Assembly (NCBI GenBank): GCA_037953625.1
Contig: CM075651.1
Span: 127,996,501-128,060,500, forward strand
DNA length: 64,000 nucleotides
Origin: Crotalaria pallida
Taxonomy: Eukaryota > Streptophyta > Magnoliopsida > Fabales > Fabaceae
Reading direction: 5' to 3'
The notes below the pieces were generated by a model. The model did not search any database, was not told the DNA's origin, and was given only the letters and a program-made list of their open reading frames with translations. Each line of letters begins with the position of its first letter. Positions within the stretch are counted from its first letter, which is position 1. Positions 11,101 to 21,094 of this stretch are shown here, one piece after another. The translations under genes and the position numbers were made by a program.

Positions 11101-11918
11101 TTATAATACTTGACAAATGCATCTGCCAAGTCTTTGAAGGTCTTGATGCTGGATTTCTCGAGTCGAATATACCAACTCATTGCTGCCCCAGTTAAACTGT
11201 CTTGAAAGCAATGTATCAGTAGCTTGTCATCATTGTGGTATGCAGACATTTTACGAGCATACATGTGCAAGTGGTCTTTAGGACAAGTAGTACCATTGTA
11301 CTTTTCAAAGTCTGGCACTTTGAATTTCGGGGGAAGGACTACGCCTGGGACTAAACACATTTCAAAAGCATCTTTTAATCCTGGGTAGTTAGACCCTTCT
11401 ATTGCCTTCAGTCTTTCTTCTATCAACTCCCATTTCTCCTTTTCTTTCTCCCTTGTATCATCAATAGGAGCATGTCCCTGCCTTGTGAACCCTATGTTGG
11501 GTACGATGGAGGGACCACCAGGCGGTGTAGGAATAGTGTGAACTTGAGGTCTATTCGAGGGACCTTGAGTACCAGCTTGCGGAGTGACATGAGTAGGATC
11601 TTCATTGTTGTCGGTTAAATCAGCATGGTGGCCTGGCCCTCTGGCATGCATCTCTTCAGCATATGGTGGGATATATCCTTGAGGAAGTCCATATGGAGGC
11701 CAGTTATATCCAGCGGTGGGTTGACCATGGTGACCAGTTGGGGTAAAACCTGGTGGATGTTGGGGAGTGCCCTGTGGATCTGGGCCAATGATTACAGTAT
11801 TCCCATTGGGATTGCCAGATTTTTGCATTGCAAGGATTAGTTCCATCATCTTGTTGACTTTTTCTTTGAGCTCTTCCAATTCTGTTTTATCCTCTATGAT
11901 TACCTCAGCTTCTGCCAT
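8151..11918 (-). CDS. Ogre-type Gag-protease polyprotein with G-patch
   Basis: ATG at 11918 to TAA at 8151, 1255 residues (coding bases end at 8155 in the spliced form). An N-terminal coiled-coil-like Glu/Lys stretch and a Pro/Gly-rich region precede the retrotransposon gag domain at about residues 205-333 (YNGTTCPKDHLHMY, LTGAAMSWYIRL, RPGESFREYTQRW). A Pro/Gln/Tyr-rich linker follows. There are two zinc-knuckle-like segments: CVYHSGVTGHSIENF (about 556, final Cys replaced by Phe) and CEIHGGVGHTLDDC (about 657). The aspartic protease motif VLIDNGSSLNVM is near residue 961. Near residues 1125-1160, GNGYHPGRGLGK with a following LGLGYKP looks like a G-patch RNA-binding domain. The product forms particles and the protease processes the polyprotein. 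A short repeat of Pro-Asp/Glu (PDPEPEPEPEP) lies mid-protein. No interruptions. Confidence 0.9.
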   Translation of the reverse strand: MAEAEVIIEDKTELEELKEKVNKMMELILAMQKSGNPNGNTVIIGPDPQGTPQHPPGFTPTGHHGQPTAGYNWPPYGLPQGYIPPYAEEMHARGPGHHADLTDNNEDPTHVTPQAGTQGPSNRPQVHTIPTPPGGPSIVPNIGFTRQGHAPIDDTREKEKEKWELIEERLKAIEGSNYPGLKDAFEMCLVPGVVLPPKFKVPDFEKYNGTTCPKDHLHMYARKMSAYHNDDKLLIHCFQDSLTGAAMSWYIRLEKSSIKTFKDLADAFVKYYKYNEDAAPDRTQLQNMSQRPGESFREYTQRWRVVAAQVLPRIEEDEKISMFIDTLQNPYYDRMISSTTTNFTDLKKVGERIDSGLKYGKIIVEQATSSTGKKPNFVKKKEGETHVVISEERGYQKSNHHPRSPYTPRPPQTRGQPVTYSHFSYRTPSPFYSQDPNQLYHFQPPLNPNFPQPVIHTNQLYTPPPTPSVNQAYGFRPPPNTSQTHNPRPTYNTNQTRTQNPPNDYQNQDRKVVTFDPIPMSYTDLFAFLQTKGVVTPIPGKVPETPGKWFDANAACVYHSGVTGHSIENFKAFKFKVQNLIDSKWLDFKQVAPNVTGNPLPNHASQGVNAIEEIQGEVFIDQVDDIKTPLRFVFKELCRQGLIKVLIKHKSCEGLEVCEIHGGVGHTLDDCSEFKLLMQKLMDKKLVVIGRKPQVHEVNAIGDSDNSNSARNIPVVIQKFEPILNIPQDVPLYPSHAQWVPHFQKIELVVAEAPHPFPYKSNKSVPWKYEAPLQNTPDASENDKEVDNIAGVGGVTRSGRIYKPAEVRSSHSYARKGKEQITHLTEDLAKEGPNGSEPDPEPEPEPEYRGEVTNEEACEFLKFIKHSEYKVIDQLNRTPAKISLLSLLMNSEPHRNVLLKVLKGAHVSHNITVEKLGGIVNNIVADNYITYTDDEIPPEGTGHIQALNISMMFGDCQIAKVLIDNGSSLNVMTNKTFNRLPIDKSILKPSTMIVKAFDGSRREVMGEIELPMKIGPCTFQILFQGMDVNPTYCCLLGRPWIHSSGAVPSSLHQKVKFIIDGKLIVISGKEDILVIMPSSTPYVDAAEEALETSFQALEIANTTFVREGVPLLNPRPSSASLMVARIMVGNGYHPGRGLGKYEQGPVGIPTLQDNKDRLGLGYKPTRIDKARIIEERRQRRMARLGHCKDEIERILILHISKSFSSAGFDFIGDIATIDGDCSVDMDDFVIQHPPGTVLTNWEEFEFPQLLCYEDK

Positions 11919-12166
11919 CTTCTTTGCTTGCAAGCGGGTGTTGTAACGGTGCGTAGGAGCAATAGTGATACAATAGCCTGTTTTTTTTTATGTTTTTTGG
12001 AAAACGACCATTTGTTAAAAGTAAATAAAAAAAAATATGAGAGACTAATGTATGCATGAATGAATGATTGTGGTCCAAAATAGTAATTATTATTGCTAAA
12101 GATCCTTCATTACATAACCAAATTCCAGAGAAAAACATAAAAGAAATCAAGTCTATTCTAGAGATT
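11919..12166 (-). other. Spacer between ORF1 and gag of the Ogre element
   Basis: Non-coding AT-rich stretch of about 250 bp with an A-rich run (element strand) near 11981-12030. How ribosomes or splicing reach gag downstream of ORF1 is not evident. Confidence 0.4.
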
Positions 12167-14059
12167 TCAATAAAAACTTCCGAAATACTCCAATTCTTTC
12201 TTTATGGAGCCCAAGAATTCTCGAGCTTTTCCTAATGGCACTTCTTTTTCTGCTTCTTCTGCTTCCCTTGCCCTTTTCTGTGCCTTCCTTGCCATTTGTT
12301 GAATATCATTGAGAAGTCCGCAGGTTTTATCGAGAAGATCATCATGTTGCTTTTCAAACTGCTGACTTCTCTCATGCCAATAAGTTTTGTCTGCGATTAT
12401 GGACTCCTTTTGTTCTTGCAATAGAAACATATTCTGGTTATTTTCCTCTAATTTTGATTGCAGATAGTTCAAATCTGAATGCATGACTCTGTTCTCTTGA
12501 TTAATGGAAGCAATTTCAATGTCTTTATCTTTAAGCGAGGCATCAAGTTTTGAGCATTTGACTTTCCATCTTCTATTTTGTTGTTCCATCCAAGAGGATC
12601 TCTCATTTTCCTTCTGTATTTCTTCTTGGGCCTTTCGTAGCTCTTCACTCCACAACTTTCTCTCAGATGTTGCTTTGCATTCTTTTTCTTTCAATTGCTG
12701 ATACATCATTTCAAACCTCCCTTCAGCTTCAGCAACATAATCAATGGGCTCACTGAAAGTATGGATAGGAAGATTGGGACCTTCAACCTTAGGAGCGATA
12801 AAACCTTTTCCGCGGTTGGTTTGCCACATGTGATAGCCCGGTGTAACACCTGTAGAAGACCCTGGTTTGAGATATCGCACATCTTTCCAAGCTTCGATAG
12901 CCTCTTTGACTTTCTCAGCGACATTCTCTTCCCCATAGGTAAACTCAAAATCAGCTAGCCCATGAGTCATTGGGATGAACTGTTTTGATCCCAATTGCCT
13001 TCTCACCAGAGCAGGAGCATAACTAGTAATTCCCCATGGACCTATGAGAGGAACCCAAGGCTTGCTTCCACATCTATACAAGGCATAAGTATGGGACATC
13101 CACGGAGCTATCCAAACAAATTCTTGTAGACCCAAGAAGAACTCAATCCATTGATTTCTTGTAGGGAGCTCTAAAGGCCATTCAACTTTACCATATTCTC
13201 TCGCCGGGTTATGAAATCCTGGTCGATACACATTCCAATCAATTTTAGGGAAATTGAACCGTTTCAGGACAGAGAGATGACTGATCATCCATACAGTCAA
13301 CAATTGAGAACAACTGCGAAATCGTCCTTTTTTGTTGAGTCTGCAGAAATTCAAGGAACGAATGGTTTCAGCTAGGATGGGCATTGCTGGATTTGCTTTA
13401 TGCTATATCTGCTCAAACAACTTGATCACTTGTCCGTCGATTTGACCTCTTACTTTAGGAAATATCACTAATCCATAAATTGCCAAGGCCAATGCAGTCA
13501 ACCCATGATCTGTGTCGACATTGTTTTGGGCGAATTGTAATAGATAAGCTGCATTCAGATTATTTTTATTATTTACCATGTGATCTTGAATATCTTTAGC
13601 CTGAACACCCAATAATTTTGAGAGTATCCTTGCAGTAGTTTTCTTGTGATAAGGGAAATAAACCTTTTCTTTGGATGGTAAATCAACATTTATTATTTTG
13701 GAATATTCCTCAATTGTAGGGACCATGTCAATATTTTGAAAGGTAAAGCATCGAAGAGAAGGATCCCAAAAATGCAGCATTGCCTTCAGCAAAGGGATAT
13801 TGGGTTGAACTTGAATAAGGAATGCGATGAGCCCATATTTTTTAGCAAAATCTTCAGACCTCTTCATCTGCTGCCAAACTTGTTTGAGTGTTCTTAAGTC
13901 ATTTTGTTCAAAATCGATTTTCCCTACAGAAGGCAAGGGAATAGTGACTCTCGTGGGTAAACAATCTCCCTTTTCTTGTTGTACAGCTTCAGATTCTAGA
14001 ATAACTTTCGACCTGTCCTCCACTGTAACCGATTGAGAAGGCTCACCGATTTTATCCAT
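12167..14059 (-). pseudogene. Ogre ORF1, interrupted by one in-frame TAG
   Basis: ATG at 14059 to a stop at 12167, about 630 codons, with a single TAG at 13403-13405; the frame is the same on both sides (first part to about codon 218, second part about 411 codons). The first half shows LPSVGKIDFEQNDLRTL and a globular segment on promoter-proximal DNA. The middle has WIEFFLGLQEFVWIAPWM and IGPWGITSYAPALVRRQLG, which I associate with the plant retroelement ORF1 family (DUF7745-like). The C-terminal third is Glu/Lys/Gln-rich with heptad character, a likely coiled coil. ORF1 upstream of gag is a known feature of Ogre elements and its function is unknown. The TAG is one C-to-T step from CAG. It could be decay or readthrough; decay is more likely. 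Confidence 0.8.
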
Positions 14060-14592
14060 GTTTTTAAGGAATAGGTGTAATAATCTGAAATTTAGCAACA
14101 ATATTACAATGATGGACCATGAATGCAAATGGTATATGAATGTACAAGCAAATGCGAGCAAGAGAAAACAAAATTTTTTAAAAGAAACCTAGGTTTGGTA
14201 TTTTGTCTTCAAGAAGGATTTCCTAGGACATTTGGTGGCTCCTATAATTATTATAACATGTGAGGGCTAGTTCTAGACTCTCCTAAGTTGGTCCCCAAAG
14301 CGTCCTTTGCTATCGCCAACACTTTGGCTAGCAAAAGGTCTCCAATCCTCACCCATCACAGGCTACAAGCGGAAAGGATTCGATTTGAGTGAGGGGTTTT
14401 CGTGGGGCCTATAAGGAGACCGAAGGTCTCTCAAGGCAACACTACTTAACCCTCTATCTAACTTACAAGGTATCGAGCCCGGGTATAGAGCTTGTGCAAT
14501 ACTATGCACATTAATGCAAATGAAAGACCGAACAAAACATTTAAGTCAAGCAATTACATAAAGAAGCAAAATCATGGCTTAACCCTCAAATT
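14060..14592 (-). other. Leader of the Ogre-type element
   Basis: About 530 bp between the primer site and ORF1. It is partly GC-richer (14230-14480) and contains no long minus-strand frame. RNA packaging signals would be expected here but cannot be read from sequence alone. Confidence 0.5.
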
Positions 14593-14610
14593 TCCCCAGT
14601 GGAGTCGCCA
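14593..14610 (-). other. Primer-binding site of the Ogre-type element
   Basis: Minus strand TGGCGACTCCACTGGGGA, two bases (GC) after the LTR end. This matches the tRNA-Arg-type primer site reported for Ogre elements. A related GGTGGCGACTCC also lies inside the LTR at about 14700-14711. Confidence 0.8.
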
Positions 14611-15082
14611 GCTGTCGCGACCGTCCCGGGAGGGCTCCGCGAAAAAAGAGATGAAATACTATGTGGCGAATTGATTTATTTAAAAATAGAAAGATTTATG
14701 GAGTCGCCACCAATTGATTTATCCACAAAAATGGAATGGTGCAATTGGACACCTAAAAGAGTGGTTTGCGTATCAGAGTTTAGATTCGGGGGTTGGTTAC
14801 GAATAGGGAAGGTATTAGCACCCTACCACGCCCGTTCAAAGAACGGTACCTATTTGATCTTTATTAAGTGCTTGATTAATTTGGTTTGGTCTTTCATATA
14901 TAAAAAAAGTTTTTTTGTTATTTGTTTTATATGTCCCATTTTTATCAGCATATTATCAAAAGTGATAAATGACTATGATAAAGAGACGGGTTGCTAAATA
15001 GCAATTTTTATATGGAATGAAATCAAATCCTTTAACATTTTGGTACAACAATGATGAATTTAAAATTCCTTTTTTGTCTAAA

Positions 15083-16070
15083 AATTATCTTAGAATTAAG
15101 ATTTTATTGGCATCGTTTAAATCCCACCAGCACTCCTGATAAGAATTTAAAAGATGATCCTCACCTCAAGAAAACCACAATTTTACCGATACTTCAGCAA
15201 ATTGTGAATATTCCGTCGTCGGTCTAAATTCAAGTAATTTAATTCTAAACAAAATTATGATTTTCAAAATAGTTTGTTCTTGGGTATTTCATGTTCACCA
15301 TTGTCATGACGGTTAAGGATAAATGAAATTATTCACACTGATTTTAATTATATAAAATATTGAATTAATAATTTATTTTTCTTTTCGATAATTAGATTCG
15401 GCCAATACTCATGGCTAAACACTAATATCAAAAATGTGCCTCAAGATCATTAGGTAAAATTTTACGTAACCGTAACCACGGTCATTTCCTAATTTTTCTG
15501 TCGTCGGCAATGTTTTGAGATATTTGTTTTGTATAACAAAAGCATATTTTAGTATGATTTTACTATTTAAATTTGCAAATCAAACCCAACCAATACTCAT
15601 GGTCAAATCTGATAATAAACATGCCTCAAGACTATCGGATAGATTCTACATAACCGTCACTCCAGTCATCTTCCAATTTTTCCGTCATCGGCTTTATTCA
15701 TGTGCATATTTAATTAATAGTTGTTTTGAAATTATTTTGGGATTAAGATTTTATTGGCATCTTTTAAATCCCACCAGCACTCCTGGTAAAAATTTAAAAG
15801 ATGATCCTCACCTCAAGAAAACCGCGATTTTACCGATACTTCAGCAAATCATGGGTATTCCGTCGTGGGTCTTAATTCGCAAATAAATATTAATTTGTTA
15901 ATTGTCTTGAAATTATTTTTTAATTAAGATTTTGTTGGCATCATTTTAAATCCCACCAGCACTCCTGGTAAAAATTTAAAAGGTAATCCTCACCTCAAGA
16001 AAACCGCAATTTTACCGATACTTCAGCAAATCGTGGGTATTCCGTCGTCGGTCTTAATTCGCAAATATTC
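15083..16070 (-). repeat. Tandem and interspersed repeats within the Ogre LTR
   Basis: Family A, about 150-165 bp with the core TTTTATTGGCATC, ATCCCACCAGCACTCCTG and CTCACCTCAAGAAAACC, occurs at about 15083-15231, 15723-15886 and 15903-16070. Family B, with the core CCAATACTCATGG and ATGCCTCAAGA plus CCGTCATCGGC-like ends, occurs at about 15401-15526 and 15585-15711. The order A-B-B-A-A suggests duplication of a larger unit inside the LTR. Confidence 0.75.
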
Positions 16071-17327
16071 TTAAGCTATTTGGGAAAAAAAGAAATAAAT
16101 ATTTTTTATTTTAGTGCCTGACAGGAATGTACCTGCTCCTACGTATCCCTCGATACAATAGGGAACTCAAGGCTACGTAGTTCTTTTGATAATTGAAGCT
16201 TTTGACAAATTATTGGTTATTTGTTATTTATGAAGATCGACTTTTTAATTAATTTTTTAGATATTATTAATATTTTTTAAAAAAAATGATTTTTATCATT
16301 TATGGGTAACAACATCAAATTACTCTTTTTTTTTTAAATGAAAGTTTTATTCTTTTTGTGTTTTTGCGAATATTTTGGTAAATACAATAAACAAACATAC
16401 AAAGAAAATAAATAAAAAAAATAAAAAAAAAGGTACTGAAAAATAAAAAAAAAATTGTGGTTTTATTTATTTATTTATATTTTTTTTAATTTTTTAATAA
16501 TTATTTTCTATCATTTTTATTATTATTTTATTTTTTTAAAAAAAAAAATAAAAAAATTACTGGACCGGTTCGGTTCAGACCGGTCGGTCCAGACCGAACC
16601 AGTCAAAGGAGGGGACAGGAGTGGAGGACAGGCCGCCACGTGGCGTCCTCTGGTTGGCTGCATGTGGTGGCTGCAGGTCCCTTTTGACCAGATCCAACGG
16701 TCCAGATCAAATCCTTTAATTTTAATGAACGGTTGAAATTAAACTTTCTTTTATCACATACCCCTAGGTCCTACGTTATTACGGTGCATCCTTTTTATTA
16801 CCCGTCAGATCTGTAGAGATTTAGATCCAACGGTTATGAACTTAGAGTCCATCATTTTCATTTGTGCCTCAACACACAGGATTATTAGAATCTTTTTAAG
16901 AATGCTATGGTATGCTACGGTCTACAGCCTTCGGTGCACTCTCAGTTTTCAGACTGTTAGATTAATATAATAGATGAATCGAATGGTTAAAAATCACTTA
17001 CCTACTCTACTCCTGGAAAAAGATGGTGCACGATAAAAATGCCTCTAATCAACCCAAATTATAATACTTCCTCCGTGTGACTTCTTCTTTCTTCTTCTTC
17101 TATTTTTCTTCCTCTGTTTCTATGCTTTCTCTCTCCCGTTGTCTTTCTCACTTCTTCTTTCTACTTTTTTTTTTTTTAAGAAACAAGCTCCTTCCCTTTT
17201 TTAGTCTTTTCTCTCTTCTTCTTTTTTTTTTCACTCGGTAGTACTCTCCCTTTACTCTTTCATTAGCTTTCCCGGGTCCTCCTTTCCTCTCTCCCCTCCT
17301 CTTTTTTTTAGAACTAGAACTCATTGG

Positions 17328-17335
17328 TATTTATA
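17328..17335 (-). promoter_or_regulatory. TATA box of Ogre LTR promoter
   Basis: TATAAATA on the minus strand, 515 bp inside the LTR start, followed by pyrimidine-rich DNA. The position fits an LTR polymerase II promoter. Confidence 0.6.
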
Positions 17336-17957
17336 GAGAACAAATTTGAGGAGCCATTAATGCCTTGTTCATTTTTTCTCCTTTACCGTTCATCCAAGCT
17401 ATGAAAAATTAATTATGGCTGCTGCAATTTGACTTTGAACTCAGAGGCTTGGGATTGTGAGTATCTTGTCCTGCAACTATGAATGATGGCTTGAAATCGG
17501 TGCACAGATCTTATCATGCGGAGAGAGTAAATTAAGGAGGAGATGAGAAGTATTGTGCTAAGTGAGCTGTCCATGGCAGGCTACGGTTGAAAAAATGCAT
17601 CTACCGCTACTGTTGTTGCTTTTGTGCATCTGCTGCAACTGTTGTTGCTTTTGTTTCTTTTTTTTTTATTTTTTTAAGTATCATTGCTGCCTACTAGACT
17701 AATTGTGAAGGGAAAGAAAAACTGGGTTTGGGCCTAGGTGGAACCGGGTCATCTTAGTGAATTTGTCATTTTTATTCTTCTCTTTTTTTTTTGAAATTTT
17801 TATTATTTTTTTAATCTTGAAAGATTGGGACAAAATTGGGTGTCAACATATAGCTACTATTTAGATTGTGCTCAGATCACCAAACTGGTAGTTGAAGCCA
17901 GGGTTTAGCCGCCACACGTTCATTGCTATGCCAAAGTGCGTTTACTACACATCAATG

Positions 17958-18154
17958 AGTCACTTACTTATGCCATTGGGGTGTTGCCCCAGTGGTAAGA
18001 AGATGTGTACCACATAGGGGAGGTCTCGGGTTCGAGCTCCCCTGTGTGGCGGTTTCTTCCTTAGGCGTTTGTAAGGAGTTTATTTCAGGAGATTTACTAA
18101 CTACTAACACTAACATGACTTTGGCCTATAAAAAAAAAATAGTCACTTACTTAT
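17958..18154 (+). mobile_element. tRNA-derived SINE with 14-bp target duplication
   Basis: The body 17972-18140 starts GCCATTGGGGTGTTGCCCC and contains a polymerase III A box-like stretch (CCCCAGTGGTAAG) and a B box (GGTTCGAGCTC) about 40 bp apart. It ends in an A-rich tail. It is bounded by perfect 14-bp repeats AGTCACTTACTTAT at 17958-17971 and 18141-18154. The 5' part is tRNA-like but does not fold as a full tRNA with acceptor stem. The perfect duplication suggests a fairly recent insertion. Confidence 0.9.
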
Positions 18155-18864
18155 ATAGTTGGAAAGTAAGAGATGAGTAGAATGAAATTCCATCAATGAA
18201 ACCCTCTTTAGCTATTAATTCATATAACTTCCTCATCATGACATCATACTAAAACTCTTGAAGGTTCTTTTCCTTCCTCCAATGGGCAATGACAAACAAT
18301 AGAAACAATGTACAGTAGCACTAACATATTGTACTGCTATCCACTAGCCTTTAAAAGTTAAAATGCACGTTGAAGCTTTTTTACTGCTACAACTTGGAAT
18401 AGCTACTACAAAAGAAGGGAAAGGAAATTTCAATGTTGAGGCAATGGAAAATGTTCTTTTTTCTTGTTTGTACAACTTTGGAAAAATGTTGCGTAGAACT
18501 AACTAAGGACAAGATAAAGTGAAATTTTTTTTTAACCTACTGTATCATTAAGAGTGTTTAGTTAGTTAAGAGAGAGTTGCTATGTTCTCTATAATGTTGT
18601 TTGTCTTGTTGAATTGTCAAAAAATAATTAAAACTCTTCTTATTAGCTTAACCATAAATATTTACCAATTGTTAAAAGTATAATCAATAACCAATATGTG
18701 TACATACTAACCATCCTATCCAGTGGTTTAACTGGCTAATTGCTACATTCTCAAATATCATACACAGTCAAAAATAAAGGTTTGATATTTGTAAATGACA
18801 CTTGCTGAGAGGCTGCAATGCATTGCAAAATGGATTAATTGTTTGCTTATAAGATATGGATATC
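18155..18864. other. Intergenic AT-rich DNA
   Basis: About 700 bp. I see no open frame, repeat boundary or RNA signal that I can support. Confidence 0.5.
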
Positions 18865-19335
18865 CTTGATTCACTTTTCTAATATGCAGATGATATTATA
18901 TCTGTTGGGGAGGTATCTTGAAAAAATTTATTGAATATAAAGTCAATTATATTCTCGGGTCCTTTGAGCTAGTTTTTGGCTTGAGAGTGAATTTTCGTAA
19001 GAGCAGCACAATGGATGTGAATGTTGATAGTCATTTCATAGGGAATGCCTCTACTTTTCTCATCAATTGCAAAATAGATACGATTTCGTTTCTTTATGTA
19101 GATTTAACCGTAGGTGACAATCTTAGGGAGGTGCAATGTTGGCATCATGTGAATGATGATATTGTGAAAAATAAATTGACTTCATTTAAGGGCCGTCATT
19201 TATCCATTTAATGGACGTCATTTATCCTTAGAGAAAGGATTGTATTAATTAATTCAATTCTTAATAGCTTACCTATTCATTTATCCTTAGGAGGAAAGAT
19301 TGTGTTAATTAATTTAAAGGCATTTTTTAGGGAGT
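18865..19335 (+). pseudogene. LINE (L1-type non-LTR) reverse-transcriptase fossil
   Basis: YADD, the catalytic box of non-LTR reverse transcriptases, is readable at 18883-18894. It is followed after a frameshift by SFELVFGLRVNFRKSS and KGRHLSI, typical of the segment following the catalytic box in plant L1 elements. Several stops and shifts interrupt it. A partial internal duplication (TTAATTAATTCAATTC-like, 19230-19330) blurs the end. No ends or tail were recognised, so it is a fragment. Confidence 0.75.
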
Positions 19336-19958
19336 GGCTATGATAAAGTGTGTAATACGTATAATATTTTCTTTATAATTAACATTCATTTAATACATAA
19401 TCATGTATTTTATGATGATTTAGCATGAATTATATTCCCATTTCATCACTTAGAAATGTTTATTGTACTATACTTTTAATATTTTAGGTGAATGATTTTA
19501 AGACTTGATATTATATTGAAGAGCTTAAGTAATCCATCATGGAATGGTGCTAGAAACTTTTGGAAGCAACAAAATACAAAAAAGGGATCTAGTTTTCAAA
19601 CACCCTCCTTTTAGTTTTGGACCCCCAATTTAAGTACCCCTATTTTATTTTTAGTTCATGTTTATTTTTATGGGTCCAGGTATGCATAGAAAAAATCTAC
19701 GCTGCCTCCCTAGCTTACTATAATGTTTCATAATTTTTTGTTACAGTAAGTTGAGGAGCAAGCGTATGTGTAAAAAATATATATGAGCTTACCCTAAGCA
19801 TATTTGATATTAAAATCATTATATTTATTGGCAAGTTCCCGAGTCAGTATATGTATAAAAAATTTATTTAACTTGACCCCTAAGCATATTGGACATTAAA
19901 ATCATCAAATTTGTTAAGTTTATTCCTTATGGAATGGAACAACATTTGTTACCTATTA
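19336..19958. other. Intergenic AT-rich DNA
   Basis: About 620 bp without recognisable gene. Two imperfect copies of CTTACCCTAAGCATATTKGA-like text near 19788 and 19870 suggest an old duplication. Confidence 0.4.
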
Positions 19959-20143
19959 CTCCCTCCGTTTCATATGTAGTGTGTTTTAAGGTTATGCACG
20001 AGTTTTAAGAAATGGTTAAATGATGTAAGAATTTGGGGTATTTTTACTATAATACCCCTATATAATTATTATTGAAGAGAGAAAAAGATATTGGAAGTGG
20101 AGAAAAGGGTATAATAAATAATGGTGTGTTGAGAAGGAGGAAG
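19959..20143 (+). mobile_element. Stowaway-like MITE (degenerate)
   Basis: Starts CTCCCTCCGTTTCATATG and ends GAAGGAGGAAG, partly complementary termini, with TA on both sides (19957-19958 and 20144-20145). The 185-bp length and TA target fit Tc1/mariner-derived Stowaway MITEs. The right terminus is mutated. No coding capacity. Confidence 0.75.
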
Positions 20144-20634
20144 TATTAGCTAATGCTATTCTTGGTGGGGAAAAAAAAAGTAAACTAAACTAGAAACCAT
20201 ATTAATGAGGCAATGAGATTTAAATCCAACATCTTGACTTGTGGAAAGTATGTGGGCCTGCAGCCATGCCTACATGACAAATAGAGGCACTCAATCCAGT
20301 GGGGTTTAAGGAGATCGAAAAGCCCATCATCATGTCTAGGGTTTCCTTATTAAGTTTGTACTTTGTCGAGCATTGTTTTCTTTTATATTGCAACTTTTTT
20401 AATTGATGCTTGTAAATGGATAAATTTTTTATATTTTGAAACTTCTTAAATGGATAATTAAAGTATTATACAGAGAGTGTTTTTAATAAACTTTTTTTTA
20501 AAAAAAATAAGAAAAATGATATATTCTCTTAATAAATTAGTATAAAATTTTTTCTTAACCACGTTATTGTGACATGTTGTTTGTGGATCAAGCATTGATA
20601 CTCCAAATACCATATGACACATCTCACTTATATA

Positions 20635-20906
20635 CTCCCTCCGTCCCTAAATATAAGATCCCTTGGAAGATTTTACGTCCATTAAAAAAGTGGAATAGTT
20701 TAGTTAATTGTATTGGAAATGTGAACTTTTGATATGTATTTTCAAAATTACTCCTATTAATATTATTGAGAATCTAAAAAGTGTTAAATAAATATGAGTG
20801 TTTGTGAAAAAAAGTAATTAATGATCATTGAAAGTTGGTTAAAGGTCTTATAAATAAGAACAAAATAAAAATGTAAAAATGATCTTATATTTAGAGACAG
20901 AGGGAG
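20635..20906 (+). mobile_element. Stowaway MITE
   Basis: Terminal inverted repeats CTCCCTCCGTCCCTAAATAT and ATATTTAGAGACAGAGGGAG (about 24 bp with few mismatches), TA target duplication at 20633-20634 and 20907-20908. It is 272 bp and AT-rich. Its right half also appears as a fragment at about 33065-33210. Confidence 0.9.
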
Positions 20907-21094
20907 TACGTGGGAATGAGTTTTTACATGTTGATTTTTACCAAGAAGTATGTATCATTACTCAAAAATTGACTTAGATGTTGGATAACTACAATGACAA
21001 AAATAAATTTAATTAGACTCATAGTACTCCATATCATAGTGAATATCAGGTGGTAGATCAGTTTAACGTAATGTCAACAAAAATCTCGGTGTTC

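Larger units (their letters stand above)
2639..17849 (-). mobile_element. Ogre/Tat-type Ty3/gypsy retrotransposon, 5' LTR to 3' untranslated region
   Basis: Minus-strand element with, in order from 17849 down: 5' LTR, tRNA-Arg-type primer site, leader, ORF1, gag-pro, a short intron, pol with an additional RNase H, and a long AT-rich 3' region. ORF1 upstream of gag, the intron between PRO and RT, an LTR start of TGTTGACACCC and a large size are known hallmarks of Ogre elements. No second LTR is seen before the copia LTR at 2638. The simplest reading is that the copia element jumped into the Ogre 3' region and the 3' LTR lies left of the window. The left limit at 2639 is therefore the copia boundary, not a natural end, and some of 2639-3290 could be foreign. 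Apart from one TAG in ORF1 the coding capacity looks intact. Confidence 0.85.
14613..17849 (-). mobile_element. 5' LTR of the Ogre-type element
   Basis: The 3237-bp LTR begins on the minus strand TGTTGACACCCAATTTTG at 17849 and ends GCGACA at 14613. A TATA box (TATAAATA, minus) lies at 17328-17335, giving U3 of about 0.5 kb and a very long R-U5. U5 holds two alternating families of about 130-bp repeats (about 15083-16070). A CT-rich tract lies near 17080-17310 and T/A runs near 16440-16560. If a target duplication exists, the outer side should be TATAG (17850-17854). The partner LTR is not in the window, so its age cannot be estimated here. Confidence 0.85.

Noticed and set aside
14599..14997. 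Plus-strand 132-codon frame at the inner end of the Ogre LTR
   Set aside because: It crosses the LTR end, contains the LTR/PBS-like text and has no recognisable domain.
15515..15886. 123-codon plus-strand frame in the Ogre LTR
   Set aside because: Lies in the repeat units and reads their text; no resemblance to a protein family.
17972..18050. tRNA gene suggested by A and B box text
   Set aside because: It continues into a 169-bp body with an A-rich tail and target duplications, and lacks a paired acceptor stem; it is a SINE.
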